64,000 nt of DNA from Thioalkalivibrio sp. ALJ3 (GCF_000377205.1 NZ_KB897905.1:678586-742585); one strand, 5' to 3'; counted from the first letter of the stretch, positions 1 through 10,216 are shown. The notes: generated by a model from the sequence alone, not told the origin. Program-made: numbers and translations.

Positions 1-747
1 CGAGGTGTCGACGTGGTCCGCAGCAGCGACCCGGCCGCCGTACTGGGTGTGAACGACCGCGAGCAACTGGCCGTTCAGGAGCGCCTGCACCAGGCGGAGC
101 AATGCGCACGCATGATGCAGGAGGGCCTCTGCGTGGCGGATCCCGCACGTCTGGATGTGCGCGGTGTCCTGAAATTCGGACAGGACTGCGCGATCGACGT
201 GAACGTCGTGATCGAGGGCACGGTCACCCTGGCGGACGATGTCTATATTGGCCCCGGCTGCGTGCTGCGCGATTGCGATATTGGATCCGGCACGCAGATC
301 GCGGCACACAGTGTCCTGGAAGGTGTGCGCATCGGCGATGGCGCGAACGTCGGACCGTTTGCCCGCCTGCGACCGGGGACCGAACTGGGCCCCGGCGCGC
401 GCGTCGGCAATTTTGTCGAGATCAAGAACGCCACGCTGGGTCCCGGCGCGAAAGCCAACCACCTGACCTACGTCGGGGACGCGAGCGTCGGGGCCGGAGC
501 GAACCTGGGGGCAGGAACGATCACCTGCAACTATGATGGTGCGAACAAGCATCGCACCGAGATCGGCGAGCGTGCGTTCATCGGCTCGAATACAGCCCTG
601 GTGGCGCCCATTCGCATCGGCGATGATGCGACGGTGGGCGCGGGCTCGACTTTGTCGGACGACGTGGACCCGGGCGCGCTGGCGTTGACCCGCGCCCGAC
701 CGCGCATCATTCAGGACTGGCCGCGACCCAAAAAGAAATCCGACTAG
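1..747 (+). CDS. glmU: GlmU, C-terminal part (N-terminus lies left of window)
   Basis: Bifunctional GlmU makes UDP-GlcNAc; the portion here is the end of the pyrophosphorylase domain plus the left-handed beta-helix acetyltransferase domain, which acetylates glucosamine-1-phosphate. The frame is open from base 1, giving about 248 of the roughly 455 residues usual for the family. Hexapeptide repeats run through most of it, and KANHLTYVGD (codons around 451-480) contains the His corresponding to the catalytic His of the family. GAGTITCNYDG and the C-terminal GSNTALVAP block are also typical. The TAG stop at 745-747 overlaps the first bases of a repeat element that separates it from glmS, its partner in UDP-GlcNAc synthesis. 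The assignment is firm; only the N-terminal half is missing. Confidence 0.96.
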   Translation, partial: RGVDVVRSSDPAAVLGVNDREQLAVQERLHQAEQCARMMQEGLCVADPARLDVRGVLKFGQDCAIDVNVVIEGTVTLADDVYIGPGCVLRDCDIGSGTQIAAHSVLEGVRIGDGANVGPFARLRPGTELGPGARVGNFVEIKNATLGPGAKANHLTYVGDASVGAGANLGAGTITCNYDGANKHRTEIGERAFIGSNTALVAPIRIGDDATVGAGSTLSDDVDPGALALTRARPRIIQDWPRPKKKSD

Positions 748-1059
748 GGAAACAATGATGAATGTACGCATTCGCGTTGGTACCCCAGGTTTTCCGAGAC
801 AAGGCGCGTCGTGCAGCGGGTAGTGGTTCTACCCGCCCGTTTTTGATGGATTCGGGGCGCAACGCAGGATCGGGGAACCTGGGGTACCAACCCCACCATT
901 TAATAAACGAAGGGGCTCGGCCGCCCGTTGTTATCGAAAACGGGCGTGGGAACGGCGTTGCGGTTCCCTTGTGCAGAATGACTGCACGGCAGTCGCCGCG
1001 CCTTGTTCGCACGCAAAAGCGACTCGAGCGCGAGCGTGTACATTCATCATTGTTTCCCT
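746..1059 (+). repeat. Nested-palindrome repeat, full copy 1 (long form, 314 bp)
   Basis: Terminal inverted repeats of about 24 bp: agggaaacaatgatgaatgt at the left, its complement ending in gtttccct at the right. Inside, 13-bp arms ggtaccccaggtt (779-791) and aacctggggtacc (876-888) enclose a module with the small hairpin cgggtag-tggtt-ctacccg. To the right are a cgcccgtt/aacgggcg hairpin (923-946) and the block 948-1030 that is nearly invariant in all copies. Compared with copies 2 and 4 it carries three extra 15-bp segments. It fills the whole glmU-glmS gap and ends 11 bp before the glmS ATG. No protein function is assigned; see findings. Confidence 0.9.
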
Positions 1060-1070
1060 GAGGAGTTTGC

Positions 1071-2921
<1,851 letters not shown>

Positions 2922-2963
2922 CGCCCCCCGCCTGGCACTACCGGACTTTCTATCAGGAAACGC

Positions 2964-2992
2964 TTGTATTCGCCCGGCGGGTCGGCTAGATT
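2964..2992 (+). promoter_or_regulatory. Sigma-70-type promoter for the gene at 3031
   Basis: TTGTAT (2964-2969), a 17-bp spacer and TAGATT (2987-2992). Transcription would start near 3000 and give a leader of about 30 nt containing AGGAG ahead of the ATG at 3031. The match and spacing are good for a GC-rich genome; seen by eye only. Confidence 0.55.
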
Positions 2993-3030
2993 CGGGCGCG
3001 CTTGAATAACCGTACGATCAGGAGTACCCC

Positions 3031-3327
3031 ATGGATCAGCAAGAGCTCAACAACCGTTGCGTCACCCTGTTTCAGTCCCCGCGTATCCAGACCAAGCTCT
3101 GGAATCCGCGCATGTTCTGGAACGTTGGCCGCAAGCTGAATGTGACCCCCGACGAACTGACCGAGCCGAAGGTCGACCTCTGCGAGCTCGAGGTGATGCT
3201 GTCCGCGGCTGCCTATGAGCCGTCCCAGTGCGCCGACAACCTGAACGACCGCGAAACCGGTCGCGCCGACTTCATCCGTCGGGCTGTGCAGTCTGGCCAG
3301 CGTCCGTTTCTGCGTCGCGCCGCCTGA
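3031..3327 (+). CDS. Small conserved-looking hypothetical protein (98 aa)
   Basis: I do not recognise this protein. It starts MDQQELNNRCVTLFQSPRIQ and contains FWNVGRKLNVTPDELTEPKVD, with no signal peptide or membrane segment. It is mixed and charged with a basic C-terminus (FIRRAVQSGQRPFLRRAA), suggesting a soluble cytoplasmic protein. Its own promoter (2964-2992), an AGGAG ribosome site 8 bp before the ATG, and an intrinsic terminator at 3353 make it a well-defined monocistronic gene. The neighbours (glmS, dtd) do not suggest a role. A real gene with high probability; function unknown. Confidence 0.8.
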   Translation: MDQQELNNRCVTLFQSPRIQTKLWNPRMFWNVGRKLNVTPDELTEPKVDLCELEVMLSAAAYEPSQCADNLNDRETGRADFIRRAVQSGQRPFLRRAA

Positions 3328-3352
3328 TCCGGTCTCCTGACTGGTGATGTCG

Positions 3353-3381
3353 AAGACCCGGCCCTTGTGCCGGGTCTTTTG
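3353..3381 (+). terminator. Intrinsic terminator after the 98-aa gene
   Basis: Ten-base-pair stem aagacccggc/gccgggtctt with a short loop, followed by a T-rich run (ttttgttt). It lies 25 bp after the stop at 3327 and just before the convergent dtd stop at 3391. Confidence 0.85.
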
Positions 3382-3390
3382 TTTGGCGTG

Positions 3391-3834
3391 TCAGCCACGC
3401 GTCTCCAGCCAGAAGGTCACCGGGCCGTCGTTGACCAGGCTGACCTGCATGTCCGCACCGAAGCGGCCGCTGGCGACCCCCGGGTGTGAACCCCGCGCCT
3501 GAGCCACCAGGTATTCGAACAGGGCCTGCCCGTGCTCCGGGCTGGCGGCGGTCGTAAAGCTCGGACGCATCCCCTTGCGCGTATCCGCGGCCAGCGTGAA
3601 CTGCGGCACCAGTAGCAGACCACCGCCAGTGTCCTGGAGGCTTCGATTCATGCGCCCCTCGTCATCCGTGAACACGCGATACCCGAGCATGCGCTCCAGC
3701 AGCCGTTTCGCCGCCGATTCGTTGTCCTGTGGTTGCACCGCGACCAGCGCCAGCAGCCCCGGCCCGACCGCGCCGACGCGCTCACCACCGATGTCTACCG
3801 CGGCCTCGGTCACCCGCTGAATCAGGGCGATCAC
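3391..3834 (-). CDS. dtd: D-aminoacyl-tRNA deacylase
   Basis: DTD hydrolyses D-amino acids (and glycine) mischarged on tRNA, a translational proofreading step. The 147-residue length is normal. The sequence begins [13 protein letters not shown] as usual. It carries the active-site strand [12 protein letters not shown] (the family's SQFTL motif, here with Pro for Ser) and the C-terminal [11 protein letters not shown], matching the cross-subunit Gly-Pro motif. The start overlaps the pip stop by four bases (ATGA), so the two are translationally coupled. Firm assignment. Confidence 0.96.
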   Translation of the reverse strand: MIALIQRVTEAAVDIGGERVGAVGPGLLALVAVQPQDNESAAKRLLERMLGYRVFTDDEGRMNRSLQDTGGGLLLVPQFTLAADTRKGMRPSFTTAASPEHGQALFEYLVAQARGSHPGVASGRFGADMQVSLVNDGPVTFWLETRG

Positions 3835-4817
3835 GTCGTGGTTGCCCCGGTCCTGCCCGCGACCTGCCCTTTAAGTTCGTCGGCCAGCGTGTCGGTCGCA
3901 GCGACCAGCTCGCGCACGATGCCGGTCTCGGCCGCGGAGTGCCCGGCATCGGCGACGATTGCCAGGCGTGCCTGCGGCCACGCCCGATGCAGCTCCACCG
4001 CCTGCTCCACCGGGCACACTACGTCGTAGCGCCCGTGCACGATCCAGCCCGGTATGTCGCGCAGGCGCGGTGCGTCGCGCAGCAACTGATCCGGTTCCAG
4101 GAAGGTGTCGTGCATGAAGTAGTGGCATTCCAGCCGCGCCAGGCTCACGGCCACGTCCGGGTCTTCAAAGTGCGCGATCACGTCGTCGTTCGGGATCAGG
4201 CAGGAGGCGTGTCCTTCCCAGCCCGACCAGGTGCGGGCAGCCGCTCGGCGGATTTCGGGATCTGTGTCGGTCAGCCGCCGGTAGTAGGCCCCGACCAGGT
4301 CGTCGCGCTCCTCCGGCGGGATGGGCTTCAGGTAGTGCGCCCAGGCCTCCGGGAATAGACGGTCGGCCCCTGACTGGTAGAACCACTGGATATCCCGCGG
4401 CCGGCACAGGAATACCCCGCGCAGGATCAGTCCCAGTACGCGATCGGGATGGCTCTGGGCATAGGCCAGCCCCAGCGTCGAGCCCCAGGAACCACCGAAC
4501 ACCGCCCAGCGCTCGATCCCCAGGTGTTCGCGCAGGCGTTCGATATCAGCCACCGCGTGCCAGGTGGTGTTGGCCTCCAGGCTCGCGTGCGGCGTCGAGC
4601 GCCCGCAGCCACGCTGGTCGAACAGCACGATGCGGTAACGTTGCGGGTCGTAGAAGCGCCGATGCCACGGCTCGCAGCCCGAGCCCGGCCCGCCGTGCAG
4701 GAATACGACCGGGATCCCGTCGGGTGTGCCACATTCTTCAAAGTAGAGCTCGTGGCCGTCACCTACCGCGAGCCTTCCTGTGCTGTGCGGTTCGATCTCC
4801 GGGTAAAGGGTGTCCAT
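3831..4817 (-). CDS. pip: Proline iminopeptidase (alpha/beta hydrolase)
   Basis: Serine peptidase releasing N-terminal proline from peptides; alpha/beta-hydrolase fold, 328 aa, typical of the S33 family. HGGPGSG forms the oxyanion-hole region, [14 protein letters not shown] carries the nucleophile Ser, and DAGHSAAE the catalytic His. The motif [12 protein letters not shown] is characteristic of this subfamily. It is the first gene of a pip-dtd operon with a 4-bp overlap. The initiation codon lies inside a sequence resembling one end of the repeat family (4811-4835), so the start region may have been rebuilt by an element insertion. Confidence 0.93.
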   Translation of the reverse strand: MDTLYPEIEPHSTGRLAVGDGHELYFEECGTPDGIPVVFLHGGPGSGCEPWHRRFYDPQRYRIVLFDQRGCGRSTPHASLEANTTWHAVADIERLREHLGIERWAVFGGSWGSTLGLAYAQSHPDRVLGLILRGVFLCRPRDIQWFYQSGADRLFPEAWAHYLKPIPPEERDDLVGAYYRRLTDTDPEIRRAAARTWSGWEGHASCLIPNDDVIAHFEDPDVAVSLARLECHYFMHDTFLEPDQLLRDAPRLRDIPGWIVHGRYDVVCPVEQAVELHRAWPQARLAIVADAGHSAAETGIVRELVAATDTLADELKGQVAGRTGATTT

Positions 4818-4835
4818 TGATCAGTGCTTCCCTAG
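4811..4835. repeat. Solo end of the nested-palindrome repeat at the pip start
   Basis: ccattgatcagtgcttccct matches the terminal arm of the full copies (cattgattagtgtttcctt in copy 4) with few differences. No second arm is found nearby, so this looks like a remnant. It contains the pip ATG (4815-4817, minus strand). Confidence 0.6.
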
Positions 4836-4890
4836 ATTGCGGGCCCCGAGTGTCGCCAAAACGCTCGCGCAGGGAAAGTGCGCAGTCCGT

Positions 4891-5181
4891 CTATTCGTCG
4901 ATGATCTGTCCCCGGTAGACCCGGCGCCGTTGCGGTTCCACGCGGCGCTCCGGCGTGTCCGGGGCCGCGCTCGGCGGTGCCAGGTGTCCCGAACGGTGTA
5001 ATTCCGTTCGCAGCGCAAGCGCCGCGGCCCGGGCGGTGCTCGATTGCGAGCGTGAGGCGTAGTCCAGGATGGCCTCCATGAAGTCCGCGTTGGTGACCGA
5101 CAGCCGCGCCACCGCCGGGAACTCCGCACGCAGGTTCCGGCGCAGCTCGGCGGCCAGACTCAAGCTCTTGCGATCGTGCAT
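4891..5181 (-). CDS. Small hypothetical protein (96 aa)
   Basis: Not recognised. From the ATG at 5181 it reads MHDRKSLSLAAELRRNLRAE, then an Ala-rich predicted helical region (AILDYASRSQSSTARAAALA) and a Pro/Arg-rich tail ending RRRVYRGQIIDE. A longer reading from 5319 is possible, but its extra N-terminus is low-complexity and overlaps the region upstream of ttcA. GGGGA precedes the ATG at 5181. Soluble and basic, no membrane segment. It is divergent from ttcA and lies upstream of pip with a 70-bp gap. Moderate confidence that it is a gene; no function proposed. Confidence 0.55.
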   Translation of the reverse strand: MHDRKSLSLAAELRRNLRAEFPAVARLSVTNADFMEAILDYASRSQSSTARAAALALRTELHRSGHLAPPSAAPDTPERRVEPQRRRVYRGQIIDE

Positions 5182-5393
5182 ACCCGTCCCCAACCGTTGA
5201 TTCGTCCGTCCATCATCGTATGCAAGCGGGATGCCATGGGTTTGGTCCCGGCTTGGGCGATATGCGCGGGTACCTGTTGCATCCACGGTGTGCAGAAGGG
5301 CGTGCCCCTGCACCGACAATGGGCCCCACCCGGCAACCGCTGCGGGTATGGCGGCGCTTGCGAAGCGGGCTTCACCGCCCTATGTTGCGGGCC

Positions 5394-6188
5394 ATGGAAA
5401 CGCCCACCGTCCCCGCCTCCATCCGCCGCCTGGCCGGCCGTGCCATCGCGGACTTCGACATGATCCGCGAGGGCGACCGCATCTTGGTCGGGTTGTCCGG
5501 CGGCAAGGATTCGCTGACGCTGCTGTGGCTGCTGCATGGCCTGGCGCGGCGGGCGCCCGTGCGCTTCGAGGTCGGCGCGGTCACGATCAATCCGGAGATC
5601 GAGGGCTTCGAGCCGCAGCAGCTGATGGACTATCTCGGCGGGTATGGCATCCCGTACTACTTCGTCTCCGAGCCGATCGCGGAGCTGGCCGGCGAGCACA
5701 TGGACAACGACTCGTTCTGCTCCTTCTGCTCGCGCATGAAACGCGGCCTGATGTATCGCACCGCGCGCGAACACGGCTACAACGTGCTGGCCCTCGGCCA
5801 GCACCTGGATGACCTGGCCGAGAGCTTCATGATGAGTGCCTTCCACGGTGGCCAGCTGCGCACAATGAAGGCCCACTACGCGATCGACGCGGGCGACCTG
5901 CGGGTGATCCGCCCGCTGGTCTATGTGCGTGAACGCCAGACTCGCGATTTCGCCGAGGCCGCCGGGCTGCCGGTGATCCTGGACAACTGCCCGGCCTGCT
6001 TCGCGATGCCCACCCAGCGCGAACACATGAAGCAGCTGCTTGCGCAGGAAGAGGCACAGCACCCGCGGTTGTTCCGCAACCTGCGCACCACCCTGAAGCC
6101 GCTGATGACCGAGGGCGGCATCCCGCCGCGGACCCTGGCCGACCCACCCGAATCCCGCGATCATGGCCGAACGCCGGCATCTGCGTGA
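5394..6188 (+). CDS. ttcA: tRNA 2-thiocytidine biosynthesis protein TtcA
   Basis: TtcA thiolates cytidine-32 of certain tRNAs using an Fe-S cluster and ATP. From the start chosen here (264 aa) AIADFDMIREGDRILVGLSG matches the conserved TtcA N-terminus, with the PP-loop SGGKDS near residue 35. The cluster cysteines are in CSFCSRMKRG, and a later CPAC lies where the third cluster ligand is expected. GQHLDDLAES and IRPLVYVRE are also typical. ATG at 5382 is nearly as good a start; neither has a strong ribosome site, and the frame is open further upstream to 5220. The 3' end overlaps the next gene by 26 bp. Confidence 0.87.
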   Translation: METPTVPASIRRLAGRAIADFDMIREGDRILVGLSGGKDSLTLLWLLHGLARRAPVRFEVGAVTINPEIEGFEPQQLMDYLGGYGIPYYFVSEPIAELAGEHMDNDSFCSFCSRMKRGLMYRTAREHGYNVLALGQHLDDLAESFMMSAFHGGQLRTMKAHYAIDAGDLRVIRPLVYVRERQTRDFAEAAGLPVILDNCPACFAMPTQREHMKQLLAQEEAQHPRLFRNLRTTLKPLMTEGGIPPRTLADPPESRDHGRTPASA

Positions 6189-7068
6189 CCGGCTGATCGC
6201 CGGCGGTCTGCGCCTGCTCGCCCGCCTGCCGCTGCGCGTGAATCATGCGCTGGGCGGGTTGCTCGGCGCGCTGGCCTGGTACTGGCCGACGCGCTCCGCC
6301 CGGATCACCGGCCGCAACCTCGAACTCTGTTTCCCGGACAAGGACACCGCCTGGCGCCGTCGGGTCGGGCGTCGATCGCTGATGGCGATGGGCCGGGCGC
6401 TGACCGAGTCCCCCTGGCTCTGGCAGGCCTCGCCGCAGACTCTCTCACGACTGGCGGTCGAGCCGCCCCGCTACGCCCGCCTGCGCGAACGCGAGGGCGG
6501 GCGGGCACTGTTCCTGTGCGCCCCGCATCTGGGTTCCTGGGAGTTCGCCGGGCTGCAGGCCGCCTGCCACGGGCCGATGGCCACCCTGTTCAGCCCGTTC
6601 AAGACCCCCGAGATCGACCGCTGGGTGCGCGAGGCCCGCGCCTCGACCGGCGCGACCCTGGCCCCGGCCGACCGCTCCGGGCTGCGCGTGCTGCAGCAGG
6701 CGCGCGATCGCGGCGAGATCATCGGTATCCTGCCCGACCAGAGCCCGAAGGGCGCCTCCGGTACGCATGCACCGTTCTTCGGCCGCCCGGCGCTGACCAT
6801 GACCCTGCTGCCGCGCCTGCTGCGCGGGCGCGAGGACCATGTCGTGTTCCTGTTCGCCGAACGTCTGCCGAAGGGGCGCGGGTTCCGCTATCACGAGATC
6901 GAGGCCGGGCCGGAGGTCGCCGACCGCGACTTTGCCCGCGCGGCGGCCGCGATCAACGCCCATGTGGAGGCCCTGGTCCGGCGCTGCCCGGAGCAGTACA
7001 ACTGGGCTTACAAGCGTTTCCACCCGGCCCCCGAGGGTCAGCCCAGCCCTTATAGAAGCGCTGAATAA
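6163..7068 (+). CDS. Lipid A late acyltransferase (LpxL/LpxM family)
   Basis: Inner-membrane enzyme adding a secondary acyl chain to Kdo-lipid IVA or a related precursor. 301 aa, normal length. The catalytic HX4E motif is HLGSWE, followed by SPFKTPEIDRWV and the later conserved LPDQSPKGASGTHAPFFGRP. The C-terminus PEQYNWAYKRFHP is also typical. The N-terminal hydrophobic stretch would anchor it. Which chain or acyl donor (LpxL versus LpxM) cannot be told from sequence reading. It overlaps ttcA by 26 bp, implying co-transcription. Confidence 0.9.
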   Translation: MAERRHLRDRLIAGGLRLLARLPLRVNHALGGLLGALAWYWPTRSARITGRNLELCFPDKDTAWRRRVGRRSLMAMGRALTESPWLWQASPQTLSRLAVEPPRYARLREREGGRALFLCAPHLGSWEFAGLQAACHGPMATLFSPFKTPEIDRWVREARASTGATLAPADRSGLRVLQQARDRGEIIGILPDQSPKGASGTHAPFFGRPALTMTLLPRLLRGREDHVVFLFAERLPKGRGFRYHEIEAGPEVADRDFARAAAAINAHVEALVRRCPEQYNWAYKRFHPAPEGQPSPYRSAE

Positions 7069-7083
7069 AGCCATCCTGGCTTT
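7067..7083 (+). terminator. Hairpin directly after the acyltransferase stop
   Basis: Perfect 7-bp stem aaagcca/tggcttt with a 3-base loop, beginning within the TAA stop. There is no clean T-run beyond ttt, so it may be only a weak terminator. Confidence 0.35.
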
Positions 7084-7203
7084 CGGAGCCGCACGCGGCG
7101 CTACAACGTTCTGTATGTCTTTGCACGGGTAAAGGGGGTTTGCGGCTTGCTTCGGAACCAACCACTACGGTGGCCGGTTCCGGCGGCACGTACCTGTGCC
7201 GCC

Positions 7204-7231
7204 GGGAAACGCCGATAAATCAGCGTTTCCC
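7204..7231. repeat. Fused pair of repeat ends (28-bp palindrome)
   Basis: gggaaacgccgat is followed at once by its near-complement aatcagcgtttccc. Each arm matches the outer 13 bp of the full repeat's terminal arms, with nothing left between them. This looks like an internal-deletion derivative, downstream of two convergent genes. Confidence 0.6.
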
Positions 7232-7267
7232 GGTCGCTGAAACGCGGTCGGGTCGGATCCCGCGCAC

Positions 7268-7300
7268 AAAAAAGCCGCCGGACCCGGAGGTCGCGGCGGC
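7268..7300 (-). terminator. Intrinsic terminator of glnA
   Basis: On the minus strand gccgccg...cggcggc forms a 7-bp outer stem with an inner gacc/ggtc stem, followed by six T residues (aaaaaa at 7268-7273 on the plus strand). It lies 38 bp after the glnA stop. Confidence 0.88.
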
Positions 7301-7337
7301 CAGTGCCTCTGGCCCCGAGGGGCCGGAAGCGGATGCC

Positions 7338-8747
7338 TTACAGGCTGAAGTACATGTCGAACTCGACCGGGTGGGTGGTCATGCGCATGCGCGTGACTTC
7401 TTCCATCTTCAGGTCGATGTAGGCATCGATCATGTCGTCGGTGAACACTCCACCCTGGGTCAGGTACTCGCGGTCCTGGTTCAGGGCTTCCAGCGCCTGG
7501 TCGAGCGAATGGCAGACCTGCGGGATGCCCTTTTCCTCTTCCGGCGGCAGGTCGTAGAGGTTCTTGTCCATCGCGTCGCCCGGGTGGATCTTGTTCTGGA
7601 TACCGTCCAGACCGGCCATCAGCATCGCGGCGAACGCCAGATACGGGTTGGCGGTGGAGTCCGGGAAGCGCAGCTCGATGCGGCGGGCCTTCGGGCTCAT
7701 CACGAACGGGATGCGCAACGACGCGGAACGGTTGCGCGCGGAGTAGGCCAGCATCACCGGCGCCTCGAAGCCCGGCACCAGACGCTTGTAGCTGTTGGTG
7801 GACGGGTTGGTGAAGGCGTTCAGCGAGCGGGCGTGCTTGATGATGCCGCCGATGTAGTACAGCGCGGTCTCGGACAGGCCGCCGTACAGGTCACCGGAGA
7901 ACAGGTTCTTGCCGTCCTTGGACAGCGACTGGTGCACGTGCATGCCGGAGCCGTTGTCGCCGACGATCGGCTTGGGCATGAAGGTCGCGGTCTTGCCGTG
8001 CATGTGGGCAACGTTCTGCACCACATACTTCAGGACCTGAACCTCGTCGGCCTTCTGGGTCAGCGTCGCGGGGCCGACACCGATCTCGCACTGGCCAGCG
8101 GTGGCCACCTCGTGGTGGTGCACCTCGGTCACGAGGCCCATCTCGGTCATCACTTCGCACATGGTCGAGCGCAGGTCGTGCAGGCTGTCGACCGGCGGGA
8201 CCGGGAAATAGCCGCCCTTCACGCCCGGGCGGTGGCCGATGTTGCCGTCCTCGTAGACGCGCTCGGAGTTCCAGGAGGCCTCGGAGGAGTCCACTCGGCA
8301 GTAGGAGCCGGAAAGGTCGGCACCCCATTTCACGTCGTCGAACACGAAGAATTCGTTCTCCGGACCGAACAGCGCGGTGTCGGCGATGCCGGTGCTCTGC
8401 AGGTAGGCCTCGGCACGGCGCGCCAGGGAGCGTGGGCAGCGGTCGTAGCCCTGCATGGTGGCCGGTTCGACCACGTCGCAGCGAATGTTCATGGTCATGT
8501 CCTCGAAGAACGGATCGATGACCGCGGATTCCGCGTCCGGCATCAGGATCATGTCGGATTCGTTGATGCCCTTCCAGCCGGAGATCGACGACCCGTCGAA
8601 CATCTTGCCTTCCTCGAAAGACTCTTCGTCGAGGTCATGGGCCGGCACGGTTACATGCTGTTCCTTGCCCTTGGAGTCGGTGAAGCGGAAGTCGATGAAG
8701 CGCACTTCCTTTTCCTGGATCTGCTTCAGCACGTCGGCTGCGGACAT
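7338..8747 (-). CDS. glnA: Glutamine synthetase, type I
   Basis: Dodecameric enzyme making glutamine from glutamate, ammonia and ATP. 469 aa from the ATG at 8747, which has AAGGAG 7 bp upstream; an in-frame start at 8792 is less likely. Signatures seen: [25 protein letters not shown], the ATP-site [29 protein letters not shown], and NLYDLPPEE with the Tyr adenylylated by GlnE in GSI-beta enzymes. Three NtrC-type sites and a sigma-54 promoter lie upstream and an intrinsic terminator downstream, so it is monocistronic and nitrogen-regulated. Confidence 0.98.
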   Translation of the reverse strand: MSAADVLKQIQEKEVRFIDFRFTDSKGKEQHVTVPAHDLDEESFEEGKMFDGSSISGWKGINESDMILMPDAESAVIDPFFEDMTMNIRCDVVEPATMQGYDRCPRSLARRAEAYLQSTGIADTALFGPENEFFVFDDVKWGADLSGSYCRVDSSEASWNSERVYEDGNIGHRPGVKGGYFPVPPVDSLHDLRSTMCEVMTEMGLVTEVHHHEVATAGQCEIGVGPATLTQKADEVQVLKYVVQNVAHMHGKTATFMPKPIVGDNGSGMHVHQSLSKDGKNLFSGDLYGGLSETALYYIGGIIKHARSLNAFTNPSTNSYKRLVPGFEAPVMLAYSARNRSASLRIPFVMSPKARRIELRFPDSTANPYLAFAAMLMAGLDGIQNKIHPGDAMDKNLYDLPPEEEKGIPQVCHSLDQALEALNQDREYLTQGGVFTDDMIDAYIDLKMEEVTRMRMTTHPVEFDMYFSL

Positions 8748-8825
8748 GGGAGTCTCCTTAAGGTTTGCTCTTGGTCTTTGGATTCGCCGCATCGATTCGA
8801 GGTCGGGCGGCGTTGAAGCGGTTCT

Positions 8826-8842
8826 ATGCAGGCATCATGCCA
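8826..8842 (-). promoter_or_regulatory. Sigma-54 (-24/-12) promoter of glnA
   Basis: Minus strand TGGCATGATGCCTGCAT matches the consensus TGGCAC-N5-TTGC with correct GG/GC spacing. It is about 80 bp upstream of the glnA ATG and downstream of three NtrC-like sites, as expected for an enhancer-dependent promoter. Confidence 0.8.
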
Positions 8843-8906
8843 CTTCGCCCGGATGGCCCTGTGACGGAGGTCCAGGGCCTGCCAGACGAGCGCCGAACGT
8901 GGCGTT

Positions 8907-8921
8907 GCACGATATCCGTGC
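8907..8921. promoter_or_regulatory. NtrC-type binding site 1
   Basis: gcacgatatccgtgc: perfect GCAC-N7-GTGC dyad, the core of the NtrC (NR-I) operator. It is the closest of three such sites to the sigma-54 promoter, about 65 bp upstream. Confidence 0.72.
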
Positions 8922-8928
8922 GACATTG

Positions 8929-8943
8929 GCACCACATTAGTGC
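8929..8943. promoter_or_regulatory. NtrC-type binding site 2
   Basis: gcaccacattagtgc: GCAC-N7-GTGC, centred 22 bp (two helical turns) from site 1, so dimers would bind on the same DNA face. Confidence 0.75.
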
Positions 8944-8944
8944 A

Positions 8945-10216
8945 TCAAGGCTTTTGTTGCACACCTGTAGTGCACGGGCGGTAGAGGATCTTCACCTCGC
9001 CCAACCGCCCCTTGAGGCGCGGGTGGCCTTGCAGCAACTGTGACAGGGTCTCGCCACGCGCGTTCAGGTCCGCAAGCGAAGATGCCCCGTCAAGGCGCAG
9101 GGTCAGGGTCAGGTGAATACGCCCGTTCAAATAGTGCAGGGAAAGGTGCTCCAGCGACTCCAGCTCCGGGGCATCCATCCAGGCCTCGCGCACCGCTTCG
9201 GCGACATCCGGACGCAGGGGCAGATTCGAGCTGCGCGCCTGCTCCTCGTCGTTCTCCGGGTCAACGTGAACGGTAAAATCGCGCAGGCGCTCGTGGCGCT
9301 GCGTGACGGCCCAGTACACAGCATCGGCGATCCGGTGCCCTTCGGAAACCGAGATCATCGGGGCGACCTGAATATGCACATCGGCGACCACGTCGCTCCC
9401 GTGACGCCGCGTGCGCAACATGTGCGCATCCTTCACCCCGGGCACTTCCATGATGGTGTGATGGATGCGCAGGACCTCGTCCCGGTCCAGTGCCGTGTCG
9501 ATCAGTTCGGCGGCGCTGCGTACGATCAGGCGTCCGGCGATATGCAGGATGAACAGGGCGACGATCAGCGCGGCCAGGGCGTCGGCCCACGGGAAGCCTG
9601 CGACCGCGGCTCCGACCCCGACCAGCACGAACAGCGACGAGATCGCATCCGTGCGGTGGTGCCAGGCGTTGGCATCCAGCATGCGCGACCCGATCCGTTT
9701 CGCGACCCGGTGGGTGTACTGATAAAGCCCTTCTTTGGCCACCAGCGTCAGCACCGCAAAGGCGAGCGCGGCCGGGGCCGGTCCGGTCGCGGCTGCGGTA
9801 TCCACCAGCCGTTGCCCCGCGGCCCAGGCGATCCCGAGGCCGGCCAGCGCCAGAAACACGCCGACGACCACGGTGGCCAGGGTCTCGATGCGCCCGTGTC
9901 CGTAGGGGTGGTCATGGTCGGGCGAGGCGGCGGCCTTGCCGGCGGCGAACAGCACCACACCATCGGTGATCAGGTCCGACAGGGTGTGTACGCCGTCGGC
10001 GATCAGGGCCTGCGAGTTCAGCAGCCATCCGCTCAAAAGCTGTGCCAGGGCGAGGAAGGCATTCACCACCGCACCCACAACGGTCACCCGGCGCGTGGCA
10101 CGGTAGCGCCGGCCGTTTTCTGGCGTGACTGCGGTTTCGGAGTTGGCGTGGGGATTGCTCAGGGCGGCTCTCCCGAAGAGAATCCAGACCCCAGTATGGG
10201 CGTGCTTCCGCCACAT
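8945..10216 (-). CDS. Cation diffusion facilitator (CDF) metal transporter
   Basis: Inner-membrane divalent-cation/proton antiporter family (FieF/MamB type). About 423 aa from the ATG at 10216; the start is uncertain because no strong ribosome site is seen. The six-helix domain has the paired metal sites DGVHTLSD (TM2, HxxxD) and HHRTD (TM5), plus the HPYGHGRIE loop. A long cytoplasmic C-terminus includes a typical CDF domain ([19 protein letters not shown]) followed by roughly 120 further residues resembling a second such domain. Substrate (Fe, Zn, Mn) cannot be assigned. Divergent from glyQ with about 86 bp between starts. Its 3' end carries an NtrC site for glnA. Confidence 0.88.
   Translation of the reverse strand: MWRKHAHTGVWILFGRAALSNPHANSETAVTPENGRRYRATRRVTVVGAVVNAFLALAQLLSGWLLNSQALIADGVHTLSDLITDGVVLFAAGKAAASPDHDHPYGHGRIETLATVVVGVFLALAGLGIAWAAGQRLVDTAAATGPAPAALAFAVLTLVAKEGLYQYTHRVAKRIGSRMLDANAWHHRTDAISSLFVLVGVGAAVAGFPWADALAALIVALFILHIAGRLIVRSAAELIDTALDRDEVLRIHHTIMEVPGVKDAHMLRTRRHGSDVVADVHIQVAPMISVSEGHRIADAVYWAVTQRHERLRDFTVHVDPENDEEQARSSNLPLRPDVAEAVREAWMDAPELESLEHLSLHYLNGRIHLTLTLRLDGASSLADLNARGETLSQLLQGHPRLKGRLGEVKILYRPCTTGVQQKP
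8959..8973. promoter_or_regulatory. NtrC-type binding site 3
   Basis: gcacacctgtagtgc: GCAC-N7-GTGC, centred 30 bp from site 2. It lies within the last codons of the CDF transporter gene, so that gene's C-terminal sequence is partly constrained by the operator. Confidence 0.7.

Noticed and set aside
2955-2975. ggaaacgcttgtattcg as another repeat end
   Set aside because: Only about nine bases match and no partner arm exists; the same bases are better explained by the -35 element at 2964.
7140-8816. 558-codon open frame on the plus strand over glnA
   Set aside because: Antisense to glnA, whose motifs, promoter and terminator are clear.
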